DNA of 64,000 nucleotides from positions 244,190-308,189 of the forward strand of contig NZ_SULJ01000002.1 in assembly GCF_007115105.1 (NCBI RefSeq), read 5' to 3'. Position 1 is the stretch's first letter, and the number at the start of each line of letters is the position of its first letter. This stretch comes from Clostridium sp. HBUAS56010 (GTDB lineage: Bacteria > Bacillota > Clostridia > Lachnospirales > Lachnospiraceae). Shown here in pieces: positions 54,475 to 64,000 of this stretch. The translations under genes were made by a program, and so were the position numbers. The notes below the pieces were generated by a model. That model was given only the letters and a program-made list of their open reading frames with translations. It searched no databases and was not told where the DNA came from.

Positions 54475-57400
54475 TTATTCTTCTATTCCGTCTTCAACGA
54501 TTGATAAAACTTCTTCTGCTTCTTCAAACTGGTCATCAGACAATAAAATCTCATCGTCATCGGATAATAAGATCTCATCATCTTCCTCACAGGAAGCGTC
54601 AGTACTTAAATTAACGGTACGATACCGTTTCATACCTGTACCAGCAGGGATCGGTTTTCCGATGATAACATTTTCTTTCAGACCAATAAGGTGATCCACT
54701 TTACCATTAATTGCAGCTTCGGTCAGTACCTTTGTGGTCTCCTGGAATGATGCTGCAGACAAGAAAGAATCTGTAGCAAGAGATGCCTTTGTAATACCAA
54801 GCATAACCTGATTGCCGATCGCCGGCTCTTTTCCTTCTGCAAGAAGCGCTTCATTCAGATCATTATAGTCAAGAACGTCCATAGAGGTTCCCGGAAGAAC
54901 TTCACTGTCTCCGCTCTCTTCAATTTTAATCTTCTTAAGCATCTGTCTTACAATCATCTCAACATGCTTATCATTGATCTCAACACCTTGCAAACGGTAA
55001 ACTCTCTGTACTTCCTGAATCATATAATCCTGAACCGCACGAACACCCTTGATCTTTAAAATGTCGTGAGGATTGATACTACCTTCTGTCAGCTCATCGC
55101 CGGCTTCCAGCACCTGACCATCCTGGACTTTGATTCTGGAACCATAAGGAATCAGATAAGTCTTGGAATTGCCAGTCTCGTTATCAGTGATAATAATCTC
55201 ACGTTTTTTCTTTGTATCCTTCATGGCTACGACGCCGCCGAATTCTGCAATGATTGCAAGACCCTTTGGTTTACGAGCCTCAAAAAGCTCCTCGACACGG
55301 GGAAGACCCTGTGTGATATCGCCACCGGCAACACCGCCGGTATGGAACGTACGCATGGTAAGCTGGGTTCCAGGCTCTCCGATAGACTGAGCTGCAATAA
55401 TACCAACTGCCTCACCTACCTGAACCGGCTGACCCGTTGCCATGTTGGCACCGTAACATTTTGCGCAGACACCCATATGGGACTTGCAGGTCAGGACATT
55501 ACGGATCTTAATGGAGTCGCGGCCCGTTTTTTCAAGTACTTTCATGACTCTGGCAGCACGCTTCGGTGTACACATATGATTTGCCTTCACAATCACTTCA
55601 CCAGTATCCGGATCAGTAATTGTCTCTGCAATAAAACGACCGGTAATACGTTCTTCCAATCCTTCAATGGTTTCCTGACCATCGGTAAATGCCTTGATCT
55701 CCATAAATGGAATATCTTTGCCTTCACAACAGTCAATCTCCCGGATAATCATATCCTGAGAAACGTCAACCAGACGACGGGTCAGATAACCGGAATCGGC
55801 TGTACGCAGTGCCGTATCGGAAAGTCCTTTACGGGCACCATGAGCGGAGATAAAGTACTCCAATACATCAAGACCTTCACGGAAGTTTGATTTGATAGGA
55901 AGTTCGATGGTGTGACCAGTCGTATCTGCCATAAGTCCACGCATACCTGCAAGCTGTTTGATCTGTTTATCAGAACCTCGGGCTCCGGAATCCGCCATCA
56001 TATAGATGTTGTTGTATTTATCAAGACCTGTAAGCAGATCATGAGTCAACTGATCATCCGTAACTTTCCATGTGTCAATAACTTCTTTATAACGCTCTTC
56101 CTCTGTAATAAGACCACGGCGGAAGTTCTTTGCAATCTGGTCAACCGTTGCCTGCGCATCTGCAATCAGCTTTGGTTTGCTCTCAGGCACAGTCATATCA
56201 GAAATGGAAACGGTCATGGCTGCTTTGGTAGAATACTTATATCCAATGGCCTTTATATCATCAAGAGTCTCTGCCGTCTGAACAGCTCCATGAACATTGA
56301 TAACTTTTTCAAGAATCTGCTTACACTGCTTTTTACCTACATGGAAATCAACTTCCAGCATAAGTTCATTGCCTGGAATGGAACGGTCTACAAAACCTAA
56401 ATCCTGAGGAACAATCTCGTTGAAGATGAAACGTCCAACCGTTGATTCTACCACTCCGTTCTTCATGCTACCATCAGGCATTCTCTTTGTTACTCTTGCC
56501 TTAATTCTGGAATGAAGGGTTACTGCCTGGTTCTCATAAGCGAGAATTGCTTCATTCACGCTCTTAAATACCATGCCCTCTCCCTTTGCACCAGGACGCT
56601 CCTGAGTCAGATAGTAAATACCAAGAACCATATCCTGGGATGGAACAGCCACAGGACCACCATCAGAAGGTTTCAGCAAGTTGTTCGGAGACAAGAGCAG
56701 GAAACGGCACTCTGCCTGAGCTTCTACGGAAAGAGGCAGATGAACCGCCATCTGATCTCCATCGAAATCGGCATTGAACGCAGTACATACCAGAGGGTGA
56801 AGTTTAATTGCCTTACCTTCAACCAGAATCGGCTCAAATGCCTGAATTCCAAGTCTGTGAAGGGTAGGTGCACGGTTTAACATAACCGGATGCTCCTTAA
56901 TTACTTCTTCCAACACATCCCATACTTCTGTCTGAAGACGTTCCACCATCTTCTTTGCATTCTTAATATTATGAGCGGTTCCATTGGAAACCAGTTCTTT
57001 CATAACGAATGGCTTAAATAACTCAATTGCCATCTCTTTTGGAAGACCACACTGATAAATCTTAAGTTCTGGTCCTACAACAATAACGGAACGTCCGGAA
57101 TAATCCACACGTTTTCCTAACAGGTTCTGACGGAAACGTCCCTGCTTACCCTTTAACATATCAGAAAGGGATTTCAGTGCACGGTTACCAGGTCCTGTTA
57201 CAGGTCTTCCACGTCTTCCGTTATCAATCAAAGCATCAACTGCTTCCTGAAGCATACGTTTTTCATTACGCACAATAATATCAGGTGCGCCAAGTTCTAA
57301 CAGACGGGCAAGACGGTTGTTACGGTTAATAATTCTTCTATATAAATCATTTAAGTCAGAGGTTGCAAAACGTCCGCCGTCAAGCTGTACCATAGGACGG

Positions 57401-58134
57401 ATATCCGGAGGAATAACCGGAACAACAGTCATAATCATCCACTCAGGCAGATTGCCGGAATTACGGAATGCTTCGACTACTTCCAGTCTCTTAATGATTC
57501 TTGCACGCTTCTGGCCTGTAGAATCTTTCAGCCCTTTCTTTAACTCTTCGGACTCTTTCTCAAGATTAATTGCCCGTAAAAGTTCCAGAACTGCTTCTGC
57601 TCCCATTCCCACACGGAATGCACCGTGTCCGTACTTTTCTGTCTCTTCTCTATACTCTTTCTCAGATAACACCTGTTTGTACTGAAGTCCGGTATCACCG
57701 GCATCCAGTACAACATAAGATGCAAAGTAAAGCACCTTTTCCAGGGTTCTTGGAGAAATGTCAAGGATCAGACCCATACGGCTGGGAATTCCTTTAAAAT
57801 ACCAGATATGGGAAACAGGGGCAGCAAGCTGAATATGACCCATACGTTCCCTGCGGACACTTGCCTTTGTTACTTCAACACCACAGCGGTCGCAGATAAC
57901 GCCTTTATAGCGAATCTTTTTATATTTTCCACAATGACATTCCCAGTCTTTGCTCGGTCCAAAGATCCGTTCGCAGAACAGACCGTCTTTTTCCGGTTTT
58001 AAGGTTCTGTAGTTAATTGTCTCTGGTTTTTTTACTTCCCCATGAGACCAATCCAGAATCTTCTCCGGAGATGCCAGACCAATCTTTATGGCATCAAATG
58101 TCATTGGATGGTAAGTTTCATTATTCTCAGGCAT
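54475..58134 (-). CDS. rpoC: RNA polymerase beta' subunit
   Basis: The ATG at 58134 follows GGAGGG; a TTG two codons earlier is rejected. The 1219-residue subunit has the N-terminal zinc site ([20 protein letters not shown]), the catalytic [16 protein letters not shown], the bridge helix and trigger loop regions and the second zinc site with [13 protein letters not shown]. The C-terminus ends in an acidic tail of about 40 residues with a tandem DDEILLSD repeat coded by a 24-base duplication. It follows rpoB by 18 bases. Confidence 0.99.
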   Translation of the reverse strand: MPENNETYHPMTFDAIKIGLASPEKILDWSHGEVKKPETINYRTLKPEKDGLFCERIFGPSKDWECHCGKYKKIRYKGVICDRCGVEVTKASVRRERMGHIQLAAPVSHIWYFKGIPSRMGLILDISPRTLEKVLYFASYVVLDAGDTGLQYKQVLSEKEYREETEKYGHGAFRVGMGAEAVLELLRAINLEKESEELKKGLKDSTGQKRARIIKRLEVVEAFRNSGNLPEWMIMTVVPVIPPDIRPMVQLDGGRFATSDLNDLYRRIINRNNRLARLLELGAPDIIVRNEKRMLQEAVDALIDNGRRGRPVTGPGNRALKSLSDMLKGKQGRFRQNLLGKRVDYSGRSVIVVGPELKIYQCGLPKEMAIELFKPFVMKELVSNGTAHNIKNAKKMVERLQTEVWDVLEEVIKEHPVMLNRAPTLHRLGIQAFEPILVEGKAIKLHPLVCTAFNADFDGDQMAVHLPLSVEAQAECRFLLLSPNNLLKPSDGGPVAVPSQDMVLGIYYLTQERPGAKGEGMVFKSVNEAILAYENQAVTLHSRIKARVTKRMPDGSMKNGVVESTVGRFIFNEIVPQDLGFVDRSIPGNELMLEVDFHVGKKQCKQILEKVINVHGAVQTAETLDDIKAIGYKYSTKAAMTVSISDMTVPESKPKLIADAQATVDQIAKNFRRGLITEEERYKEVIDTWKVTDDQLTHDLLTGLDKYNNIYMMADSGARGSDKQIKQLAGMRGLMADTTGHTIELPIKSNFREGLDVLEYFISAHGARKGLSDTALRTADSGYLTRRLVDVSQDMIIREIDCCEGKDIPFMEIKAFTDGQETIEGLEERITGRFIAETITDPDTGEVIVKANHMCTPKRAARVMKVLEKTGRDSIKIRNVLTCKSHMGVCAKCYGANMATGQPVQVGEAVGIIAAQSIGEPGTQLTMRTFHTGGVAGGDITQGLPRVEELFEARKPKGLAIIAEFGGVVAMKDTKKKREIIITDNETGNSKTYLIPYGSRIKVQDGQVLEAGDELTEGSINPHDILKIKGVRAVQDYMIQEVQRVYRLQGVEINDKHVEMIVRQMLKKIKIEESGDSEVLPGTSMDVLDYNDLNEALLAEGKEPAIGNQVMLGITKASLATDSFLSAASFQETTKVLTEAAINGKVDHLIGLKENVIIGKPIPAGTGMKRYRTVNLSTDASCEEDDEILLSDDDEILLSDDQFEEAEEVLSIVEDGIEE

Positions 58135-58152
58135 GAGCAATTCTCCCTCCTA

Positions 58153-61100
58153 TTATTCTTCGTCTGAATCGTCAATATCCGGCTCTACATAATCCTCTGA
58201 AGAATCGTCTTCTTCCGCCTCATTTTCACTGACAGCCACCAGTTCCTGATTCTTAAATTCCTGTTTCTGATAGCCATATTCACCAAAGGACTCTTCCTCC
58301 CGGTAACGTCTGTCACCTTCAATAATGGAACGTAAATCAGTCTCTTCGTATTCAGTGCTCTCAGCAATCTGAACTTCTGTATTATCATCACGCATCACTC
58401 TTACATCCAAAGCCAGTGACTGAAGTTCTTTTAACAGTACCTTGAAAGATTCCGGAATACCTGGTTCAGGGATATTCTCACCCTTGATAATTGCCTCATA
58501 AGTCTTCACACGTCCTACAACGTCATCGGATTTCACTGTCATGATCTCCTGGAGCGTATAGGAAGCGCCATAAGCCTCGAGGGCCCATACTTCCATCTCT
58601 CCGAAACGCTGTCCGCCGAACTGCGCTTTACCACCCAGCGGCTGCTGGGTAACCAGAGAATATGGTCCTGTGGAACGGGCATGAATCTTATCATCAACCA
58701 GATGGTGGAGTTTTAGGTAGTGCATGTGACCAATGGTTACTGCACTGTCAAAGTATTCGCCGGTACGTCCGTCACGAAGGCGCACTTTACCGTCACGGTT
58801 AATCGGAACACCTTTCCACAATTCTCTGTGGTCTAAATGTTCTCCAAGGTAATCAATCACCTCAGGTTTTAATGTGTCTTTATATTTATCCTGGAAATCA
58901 GACCAGCTAAGATTTACATAATCATTTGCCACATCCAGGGTATCCATAATATCAATCTCGTTTGCACCGTCGAATACCGGAGTTGATACATTAAAGCCCA
59001 GCGCTCTTGCTGCAAGACTTAAATGAATCTCCAAAACCTGACCAATGTTCATACGGGAAGGAACGCCAAGAGGGTTCAGCACGATATCAAGGGGACGGCC
59101 ATTTGGAAGGAACGGCATATCCTCTACTGGGAGCACACGGGAAACAACACCCTTGTTACCATGACGGCCAGCCATCTTATCACCAACAGAGATCTTTCTC
59201 TTCTGAGCGATATAAATACGGACTGTCTCATTCACTCCAGGAGAAAGTTCATCACCGTTTTCTCTTGTAAATACTTTTGCGTCAACAATAATGCCGTATG
59301 CACCATGAGGTACTTTTAATGAAGTATCACGGACTTCTCTCGCTTTCTCACCGAAGATCGCACGAAGCAGTCTCTCTTCTGCGGTCAGTTCTGTCTCTCC
59401 CTTTGGAGTTACTTTTCCAACCAGAATATCTCCTGCACGAACTTCAGCACCAATGCGGATAATTCCTCTTTCATCAAGATCCTTTAAGGAGTCTTCACCG
59501 ACACCAGGCACATCACGGGTAATCTCTTCCGGTCCTAACTTGGTATCACGGGCTTCTGCTTCATATTCTTCAATATGAACGGAAGTATAAACATCTTCCT
59601 GCACCAGTCTTTCGCTTAAAAGAACCGCATCTTCATAGTTATAACCTTCCCATGTCATGAATCCGATTAATGGATTCTTACCAAGGGCAATCTCGCCGTT
59701 TTGTGTAGAAGGACCGTCAGCGATAACATCGCCTTTTGTCACGTGATTATTCTTAAATACAATCGGCTTCTGGTTATAACAGTTGGACTGGTTACTTCTT
59801 GTGAATTTGGTAAGACGGTAAACATCTTTTCCGCCGTCAGAATCTCTTCTGATAACGATCTCATTCGAAGCAGACCGCTCTACCACACCGCTGTTTTTTG
59901 CAACAACACAAACACCAGAGTCAACGGCAGCCTTTGCTTCCATACCAGTTCCTACAACAGGAGCATCGGTAGTTAAAAGCGGTACAGCCTGACGCTGCAT
60001 GTTTGATCCCATAAGAGCACGGTTCGCATCATCATTCTCAAGGAAAGGAATCATTGCAGTCGCAACGGAGAATACCATCTTCGGAGAAACATCCATCAGA
60101 TCAATATTCTTTCTCTGGAACTCGGAAGTCTCTTCCCTGAAACGTCCTGAAATATTCTTGTGGACAAAATGACCATCATCATCAAGAGGTTCATTCGCCT
60201 GTGCAACAACGAAATTATCTTCTTCATCAGCAGTGAGATAAACGACCTGATCTGTAACAATGGGATTATTCACATCTGCCTTATCCAGCAGACGATATGG
60301 TGCCTCAACAAAGCCATACTGGTTCACTCTTGCATAGGTTGCAAGGGAGTTGATCAGACCGATATTAGGACCTTCTGGTGTCTCAATCGGGCACATACGG
60401 CCGTAATGAGTATAGTGAACGTCACGAACCTCAAATCCGGCACGGTCTCTGGACAGACCGCCAGGACCCAGTGCAGATAAACGTCTCTTATGAGTCAGTT
60501 CTGCAAGAGGGTTATTCTGATCCATGAACTGGGATAACTGGGAACTTCCGAAGAATTCCTTAACTGCAGCAGTTACTGGTTTGATATTAATCAAGGACTG
60601 GGGAGTAATGCCATCCATATCCTGTGTTGTCATTCTTTCACGAACCACTCTCTCCATTCTGGAAAGACCAATACGGTACTGGTTCTGTAAAAGTTCTCCG
60701 ACCGCACGGATTCTACGATTTCCCAGATGGTCGATATCATCTGCTGCACCCACTTGTTCTTCCAGGTGCATATTATAGTTAATAGAAGCAAGAATATCTT
60801 CTTTTGTAACATGTTTCGGTACCAGTTCATTCATATTTCTATGAATTGCCTTTTTAACAGCCTCAGGATCTTCGCTTCCAACTTCTGACAGAATTTTTTC
60901 CAGGGCAGGGTAGAATACTAACTCCGTAACACCCGCTTCCTTCGGATCAAAACTTACATGTGCTGCAAGATCAACCATTAAGTTGGAGAGAACTTTCTGT
61001 TTGTGCTCCACACCTTCCAGCCACACGAAAGGAACCGCTGCATCCTGGATGGCAACAGCAAGCTGCTTGTCTACTGTAGTTCCAGCCTGAGCGAGAATCT

Positions 61101-62013
61101 CACCAGTTGTGGTATCCACTACATCTTCAGCCAGAACGTGACCTGTGATTCGGTTTTTAAAATGAAGCTTTTTATTGAATTTATATCTTCCGACTTTTGC
61201 CAGATCATATCTTCTGGAATCGAAAAACATACTATTTAACAAACTTTCAGCACTATCAACAGATAAAGGTTCACCTGGGCGGATCTTCTTATATAACTCT
61301 AATAAGCCATCCTGGTAATTGTCTGATGTATCCTTACCAAAGCTGGCTAATAATTTTGGTTCTTCACCAAACAGTTCAAGAATCTCTGCATTCGTACCAT
61401 AACCAAGGGCTCGAATCAGTACGGTCACCGGAACTTTTCTGGTTCTGTCGACACGTACATAGAAGATGTCGTTAGAGTCTGTTTCATACTCCAGCCACGC
61501 ACCACGGTTAGGAATAACGGTACAAGTATACAGTTCCTTACCTACCTTGTCGTGATCAATGCCATAATAGATACCTGGGGAACGCACCAACTGGCTGACG
61601 ATGACACGTTCAGCACCGTTAATCACAAAGGAGCCTGTGTCTGTCATAAGCGGAAGATCACCCATGAAAATCTCATGTTCATTAATTTCATCTTTATCTT
61701 TATTGCAGAGCCTTACCTTTACCTTCAAAGGCGCCGCATAAGTTGCATCTCTTTCCTTGCATTCTTCTATTGTGTACTTGATGTCATCTTTGCATAATGT
61801 AAAGTCAACAAACTCAAGACTTAAGTGTCCCGCAAAGTCTGCAATAGGAGAGATATCATCAAAAACTTCCTTCAATCCTTCCTCAAGGAACAACTGATAG
61901 GAATTCTTTTGAATCTCGATCAGGTTTGGCATCTCAAGCACTTCTTTTTGTCTTGAGAAACTCATTCTCAGGCTCTTACCGGCTGGGACCGGACGCATTC
62001 TGCTTTTCTCCAT
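58153..62013 (-). CDS. rpoB: RNA polymerase beta subunit
   Basis: The 1286-residue subunit is full length. The rifampicin cluster reads [44 protein letters not shown], with all common resistance sites in the sensitive form. [19 protein letters not shown] and the C-terminal [27 protein letters not shown] are present. Its last 40 residues are acidic ([22 protein letters not shown]). rplJ and rplL, usually just upstream, are not adjacent here: a divergent small membrane gene follows instead. Confidence 0.99.
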   Translation of the reverse strand: MEKSRMRPVPAGKSLRMSFSRQKEVLEMPNLIEIQKNSYQLFLEEGLKEVFDDISPIADFAGHLSLEFVDFTLCKDDIKYTIEECKERDATYAAPLKVKVRLCNKDKDEINEHEIFMGDLPLMTDTGSFVINGAERVIVSQLVRSPGIYYGIDHDKVGKELYTCTVIPNRGAWLEYETDSNDIFYVRVDRTRKVPVTVLIRALGYGTNAEILELFGEEPKLLASFGKDTSDNYQDGLLELYKKIRPGEPLSVDSAESLLNSMFFDSRRYDLAKVGRYKFNKKLHFKNRITGHVLAEDVVDTTTGEILAQAGTTVDKQLAVAIQDAAVPFVWLEGVEHKQKVLSNLMVDLAAHVSFDPKEAGVTELVFYPALEKILSEVGSEDPEAVKKAIHRNMNELVPKHVTKEDILASINYNMHLEEQVGAADDIDHLGNRRIRAVGELLQNQYRIGLSRMERVVRERMTTQDMDGITPQSLINIKPVTAAVKEFFGSSQLSQFMDQNNPLAELTHKRRLSALGPGGLSRDRAGFEVRDVHYTHYGRMCPIETPEGPNIGLINSLATYARVNQYGFVEAPYRLLDKADVNNPIVTDQVVYLTADEEDNFVVAQANEPLDDDGHFVHKNISGRFREETSEFQRKNIDLMDVSPKMVFSVATAMIPFLENDDANRALMGSNMQRQAVPLLTTDAPVVGTGMEAKAAVDSGVCVVAKNSGVVERSASNEIVIRRDSDGGKDVYRLTKFTRSNQSNCYNQKPIVFKNNHVTKGDVIADGPSTQNGEIALGKNPLIGFMTWEGYNYEDAVLLSERLVQEDVYTSVHIEEYEAEARDTKLGPEEITRDVPGVGEDSLKDLDERGIIRIGAEVRAGDILVGKVTPKGETELTAEERLLRAIFGEKAREVRDTSLKVPHGAYGIIVDAKVFTRENGDELSPGVNETVRIYIAQKRKISVGDKMAGRHGNKGVVSRVLPVEDMPFLPNGRPLDIVLNPLGVPSRMNIGQVLEIHLSLAARALGFNVSTPVFDGANEIDIMDTLDVANDYVNLSWSDFQDKYKDTLKPEVIDYLGEHLDHRELWKGVPINRDGKVRLRDGRTGEYFDSAVTIGHMHYLKLHHLVDDKIHARSTGPYSLVTQQPLGGKAQFGGQRFGEMEVWALEAYGASYTLQEIMTVKSDDVVGRVKTYEAIIKGENIPEPGIPESFKVLLKELQSLALDVRVMRDDNTEVQIAESTEYEETDLRSIIEGDRRYREEESFGEYGYQKQEFKNQELVAVSENEAEEDDSSEDYVEPDIDDSDEE

Positions 62014-62103
62014 TGACGTTTCACCCCTGTTTTCTTTCTAATCGTTTCTGTTTTGGGCATAAATGTCCCTAAAGGCACACATAGCCACAATAGTGCACAT
62101 TCC

Positions 62104-62132
62104 ATAATATCATAGCATTGTCAAGGTGTCAA
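62104..62132 (-). promoter_or_regulatory. Promoter of rpoB-rpoC
   Basis: TTGACA at 62127-62132, 17-base spacer, TATTAT at 62104-62109 on the minus strand, preceded by an A run and TGC. It lies about 90 bases before rpoB. Confidence 0.8.
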
Positions 62133-62220
62133 GCATTTTTTGCTTGTCTTTCCCAATAAAATGTGATACACTACTATGGATAGACCCAATTTATAAAATG
62201 AACTATTGGAGGTATTCCCG

Positions 62221-62670
62221 TTGAGCACATTATTAAACGTATTAATTGCGATTCTTTTGATCGTGGTTGTGGCTCTGGCTGTCCTTTATTTTCTCGGCAA
62301 GAAGCTGGAAAAACGCCAGGTGGAACAGCAGCAGGCACTGGAAGCGGCTGCACAGACCGTGTCCATGCTGGTCATTGATAAGAAAAAGATAAAACTAAAA
62401 GATGCAGGACTTCCCAAGATCGTGTATGAGCAGACACCCAAGTACATGCGCAGGACAAAGGTACCGATTGTAAAAGCCAAGATCGGTCCAAAGGTTATGA
62501 CATTAATTGCTGACGCAAAAGTATTTGAAGTACTTCCAGTTAAAACGGAAGCTAAGGTTGTGATAAGCGGAATTTACATAACCGAAATCAAGAGCCTTCG
62601 AGGAAAAGCAGTTCCTCCAGCACCAAAAAAGAAAAAATTTATGGACAGGTTTAAAAAAGCTGAAAAATAA
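62221..62670 (+). CDS. Small single-span membrane protein of unknown function
   Basis: The probable start is TTG at 62221, eight bases after GGAGG. The 149-residue protein has one N-terminal transmembrane helix (about residues 4-24, LNVLIAILLIVVVALAVLYFL). A charged coiled-coil-like stretch (KKLEKRQVEQQQALEAAAQ) follows, then a soluble domain of about 80 residues with alternating strands (VPIVKAKIGPKVMTLIADAKVFEVLPV) and a basic tail. I do not recognise a family. Proteins of this size and layout are common in Lachnospiraceae. It is divergent from rpoB and closed by its own terminator. Confidence 0.75.
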   Translation: MSTLLNVLIAILLIVVVALAVLYFLGKKLEKRQVEQQQALEAAAQTVSMLVIDKKKIKLKDAGLPKIVYEQTPKYMRRTKVPIVKAKIGPKVMTLIADAKVFEVLPVKTEAKVVISGIYITEIKSLRGKAVPPAPKKKKFMDRFKKAEK

Positions 62671-62690
62671 AATATAATTAATTCTTAAAA

Positions 62691-62734
62691 GAATGCCGGA
62701 GTGCCATTGTGGGTGCACTTCGGCATTCTTTTAT
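62691..62734 (+). terminator. Terminator after the small membrane protein gene
   Basis: GAATGCCGGAGTGC pairs with GCACTTCGGCATTC (one G-U pair), then TTTTATTT, plus strand. A second hairpin (GAGAACC with GGTTCTC) lies at about 62742-62767. Otherwise the 336 bases to sodA hold only the sodA promoter region. Confidence 0.8.
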
Positions 62735-62871
62735 TTATGCGGAGAACCATAAGATCAGAGGTTCTCTCTTCTTATATTATATACTTATAAGGATATATAT
62801 CTATAATAGATAAAAAATTATCTGTTATATTATACCTATTCAGACTTCAAGTAAAATTATTTAAAATATAC

Positions 62872-62928
62872 TTGACATTTTATAATCTCATGATATAATC
62901 AAGTCATAGATAAGTTAGTTTTAACTAA
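62872..62928 (+). promoter_or_regulatory. sodA promoter with probable metal-repressor operator
   Basis: TTGACA at 62872-62877, 16-base spacer, TATAAT at 62894-62899. The palindrome TTAGTTTTAACTAA at 62915-62928 starts 15 bases after the -10, over the expected start of transcription. It matches the box of the iron-uptake operon at 45740-45753 in 13 of 14 positions. The flanking GTTAGTT/AACTAAC arms are perfect. Confidence 0.7.
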
Positions 62929-63006
62929 CCAGTCTTTTATACAAACTTAAAAATATAAACTTAAAGAAATAATGAACTTTAGATAGTACGAAAGGAGAAC
63001 TTAATT

Positions 63007-63624
63007 ATGTATAATCAAATCAAACTTCCATACGCATATGACGCTTTAGAACCCCATATTGATGCTCTCACAATGGAGACACATTACTCCAAGCATCATG
63101 CAGCTTATACAAAGAATCTAAATGATGCCGTTTCAAAGGCAGGAATTGAAGACAAAGAAATCACTGCTCTTCTCTCTTCCCTTGACAGCATCTCCGACGA
63201 GGCTCTGCGAAAGGCAATTCGTAACAACGGAGGTGGGTTTTATAACCACAATCTTTATTTCTCCACAATGAGCCCTGATGGCGGCGGAGAACCCCAAGGA
63301 GAACTTGGCAGCAAACTAACAAAGGCATTCGGCAGCTTTTCTGATTTCCAATCAAAATTAAGCGGTCTGGCCGCCGGACAGTTTGGTTCTGGCTGGGGCT
63401 GGTTGTCAGCCAATAAGGAAGGGGATTTAATTCTTTCTTCCAGCGCCAATCAGGACAACCCTCTGATGGAAGGCAAGGGATACGTTCCGATCTTAGGCAT
63501 TGATGTATGGGAACATGCTTATTATTTAAAATATAAGAACTTAAGAGCGGATTATATTAAAGCATTTTTCAGTGTTGTTGACTGGAAAGCAGTTGCTGAT
63601 AACTATAATAAGATAATTGGATAA
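63007..63624 (+). CDS. sodA: Superoxide dismutase, Fe/Mn family
   Basis: The 205-residue enzyme turns superoxide into oxygen and hydrogen peroxide. The four metal ligands are His26 (METHYSKHH), His81 (YNHNLYF), Asp166 and His170 (DVWEHAYYLKY). The residues next to the second ligand read GGGFYNH, neither the common Mn (GGHANH) nor Fe (AAQVWNH) form, so metal use cannot be called. Strong RBS GAAAGGAG. It is monocistronic, with a strong promoter, an operator-like palindrome and a bidirectional terminator. Confidence 0.95.
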   Translation: MYNQIKLPYAYDALEPHIDALTMETHYSKHHAAYTKNLNDAVSKAGIEDKEITALLSSLDSISDEALRKAIRNNGGGFYNHNLYFSTMSPDGGGEPQGELGSKLTKAFGSFSDFQSKLSGLAAGQFGSGWGWLSANKEGDLILSSSANQDNPLMEGKGYVPILGIDVWEHAYYLKYKNLRADYIKAFFSVVDWKAVADNYNKIIG

Positions 63625-63635
63625 TCTCTTAAATT

Positions 63636-63682
63636 AAAAAAGCTGCATGGCAACGATGATTCGTCGCCATGCAGCTTTTTTT
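63636..63682. terminator. Bidirectional terminator between sodA and the DUF1934 gene
   Basis: AAAAAAGCTGCATGGC and GCCATGCAGCTTTTTT form a 16-base-pair stem with a 14-base loop. It overlaps the stop of the opposite-strand gene by two bases. Confidence 0.93.
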
Positions 63683-64000
63683 AATTTAGCAGGTCAATCT
63701 CAGCCGACGCCCTGGAATGAATATCAAGGTCAATATCACATTCAGAAACGTGCTGGTAATTAATATCCAGGGAATAAGCCACATGAACTTTTAACCGGTC
63801 TTCCTCCTCAACAAGTTCAATCTTATTGGTATGAATTCCTATCATAAGTTCCCCATAGGGAGTTGCATAACAGGCAATGTTCTTTTTATCCTGCTCAAAA
63901 GTCATATGAACACTGGAACTTCCCCGTTTTATGATATCGAGACCGGAAGGGGTGATCTTGATGGTATTTTTTATAACACCTTCCTCGCCCTCTTGTATCT
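63681..64000 (-). CDS. DUF1934 (YwiB-like) beta-barrel protein, 5' part outside the window
   Basis: The open frame continues past the last base of the window, so the visible 105 residues are the C-terminal part. Residues before the internal Met read EGVIKNTIKITPSGLDIIKRGSSSVHM and fit the family better than a start at 63905. TPYGELMIGIHTNKIEL, VAYSLDINYQHVSECDIDLDI and the final strands are typical of the DUF1934 calycin-like fold. Its role is unknown. In relatives it often lies beside argS, which would be to the right. Confidence 0.75.
   Translation of the reverse strand, partial: IQEGEEGVIKNTIKITPSGLDIIKRGSSSVHMTFEQDKKNIACYATPYGELMIGIHTNKIELVEEEDRLKVHVAYSLDINYQHVSECDIDLDIHSRASAEIDLLN

Noticed and set aside
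55066-55890. 274-residue plus-strand open frame opposite rpoC
   Set aside because: It is a shadow of rpoC, whose every motif is intact on the other strand.
1-64000. CRISPR array, rRNA or tRNA genes, IS elements, prophage genes
   Set aside because: No regular repeat-spacer pattern, cloverleaf, rRNA-like sequence or transposase was seen anywhere in the window.

Overview
The window reads as a chromosomal segment from a low-to-mid GC Gram-positive anaerobe of the Clostridia, most likely a Lachnospiraceae member close to Lacrimispora or the former Clostridium cluster XIVa. The grounds are the S10-spc-alpha ribosomal gene order with adk-map-KOW-infA, zinc-type S14 and adenylate kinase, strong AGGAGG ribosome binding sites, TTGACA/TATAAT promoters with 17-base spacers, a tyrosyl T-box, and several secreted proteins with choline-binding repeats. 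Genus assignment is inference.

Layout, left to right. 1-9.6 kb is an accessory stretch, all on the minus strand: a gene cut by the window edge, a C39-like cysteine peptidase, two GNAT acetyltransferases, a divergent Hanks-type kinase, an XRE-HTH/methyltransferase fusion, a NUDIX hydrolase, tyrS with its T-box leader, a nitroreductase and a transglutaminase-like protein. 9.7-34.3 kb is the ribosomal block on the minus strand: rpsJ to infA, then rpmJ to rplQ from an internal promoter, then two choline-binding protein genes, then ecfA1-ecfA2-ecfT-truA and rplM-rpsI. 34.3-49.7 kb is a 15-kb island between tuf and rpsJ, which normally adjoin. It holds a third choline-binding protein, an rRNA-type methyltransferase, a nanE-rpiR-acyltransferase operon, a secreted subtilase facing a secreted glycosidase-like protein, an iron-siderophore uptake and esterase locus with an AraC regulator, a flavin-binding split-barrel protein, and a tandemly duplicated non-coding segment. 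49.7-62 kb is the str/rif block (rpoB-rpoC, rpsL-rpsG-fusA, tuf). 62.2-64 kb has a small membrane protein, sodA and a truncated DUF1934 gene.

The most interesting parts are these. (1) Two diverged tandem type I toxin-antitoxin units lie just downstream of tuf. Each has a 26-29 residue holin-like toxin ORF on the minus strand and a convergent short RNA on the plus strand with its own consensus promoter and terminator. A decayed copy of the tuf 3' end and terminator separates the units. (2) A shared operator, TTAGTT-N2-AACTAA, lies just downstream of the -10 boxes of both the siderophore-uptake operon and sodA, suggesting a metal-responsive regulon. (3) Two families of small repeated hairpins sit in the spacers of the ribosomal operon. 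(4) TruA carries an unusual C-terminal extension of about 95 residues. Functions of the accessory genes are inferred from motifs only; no database search was possible.
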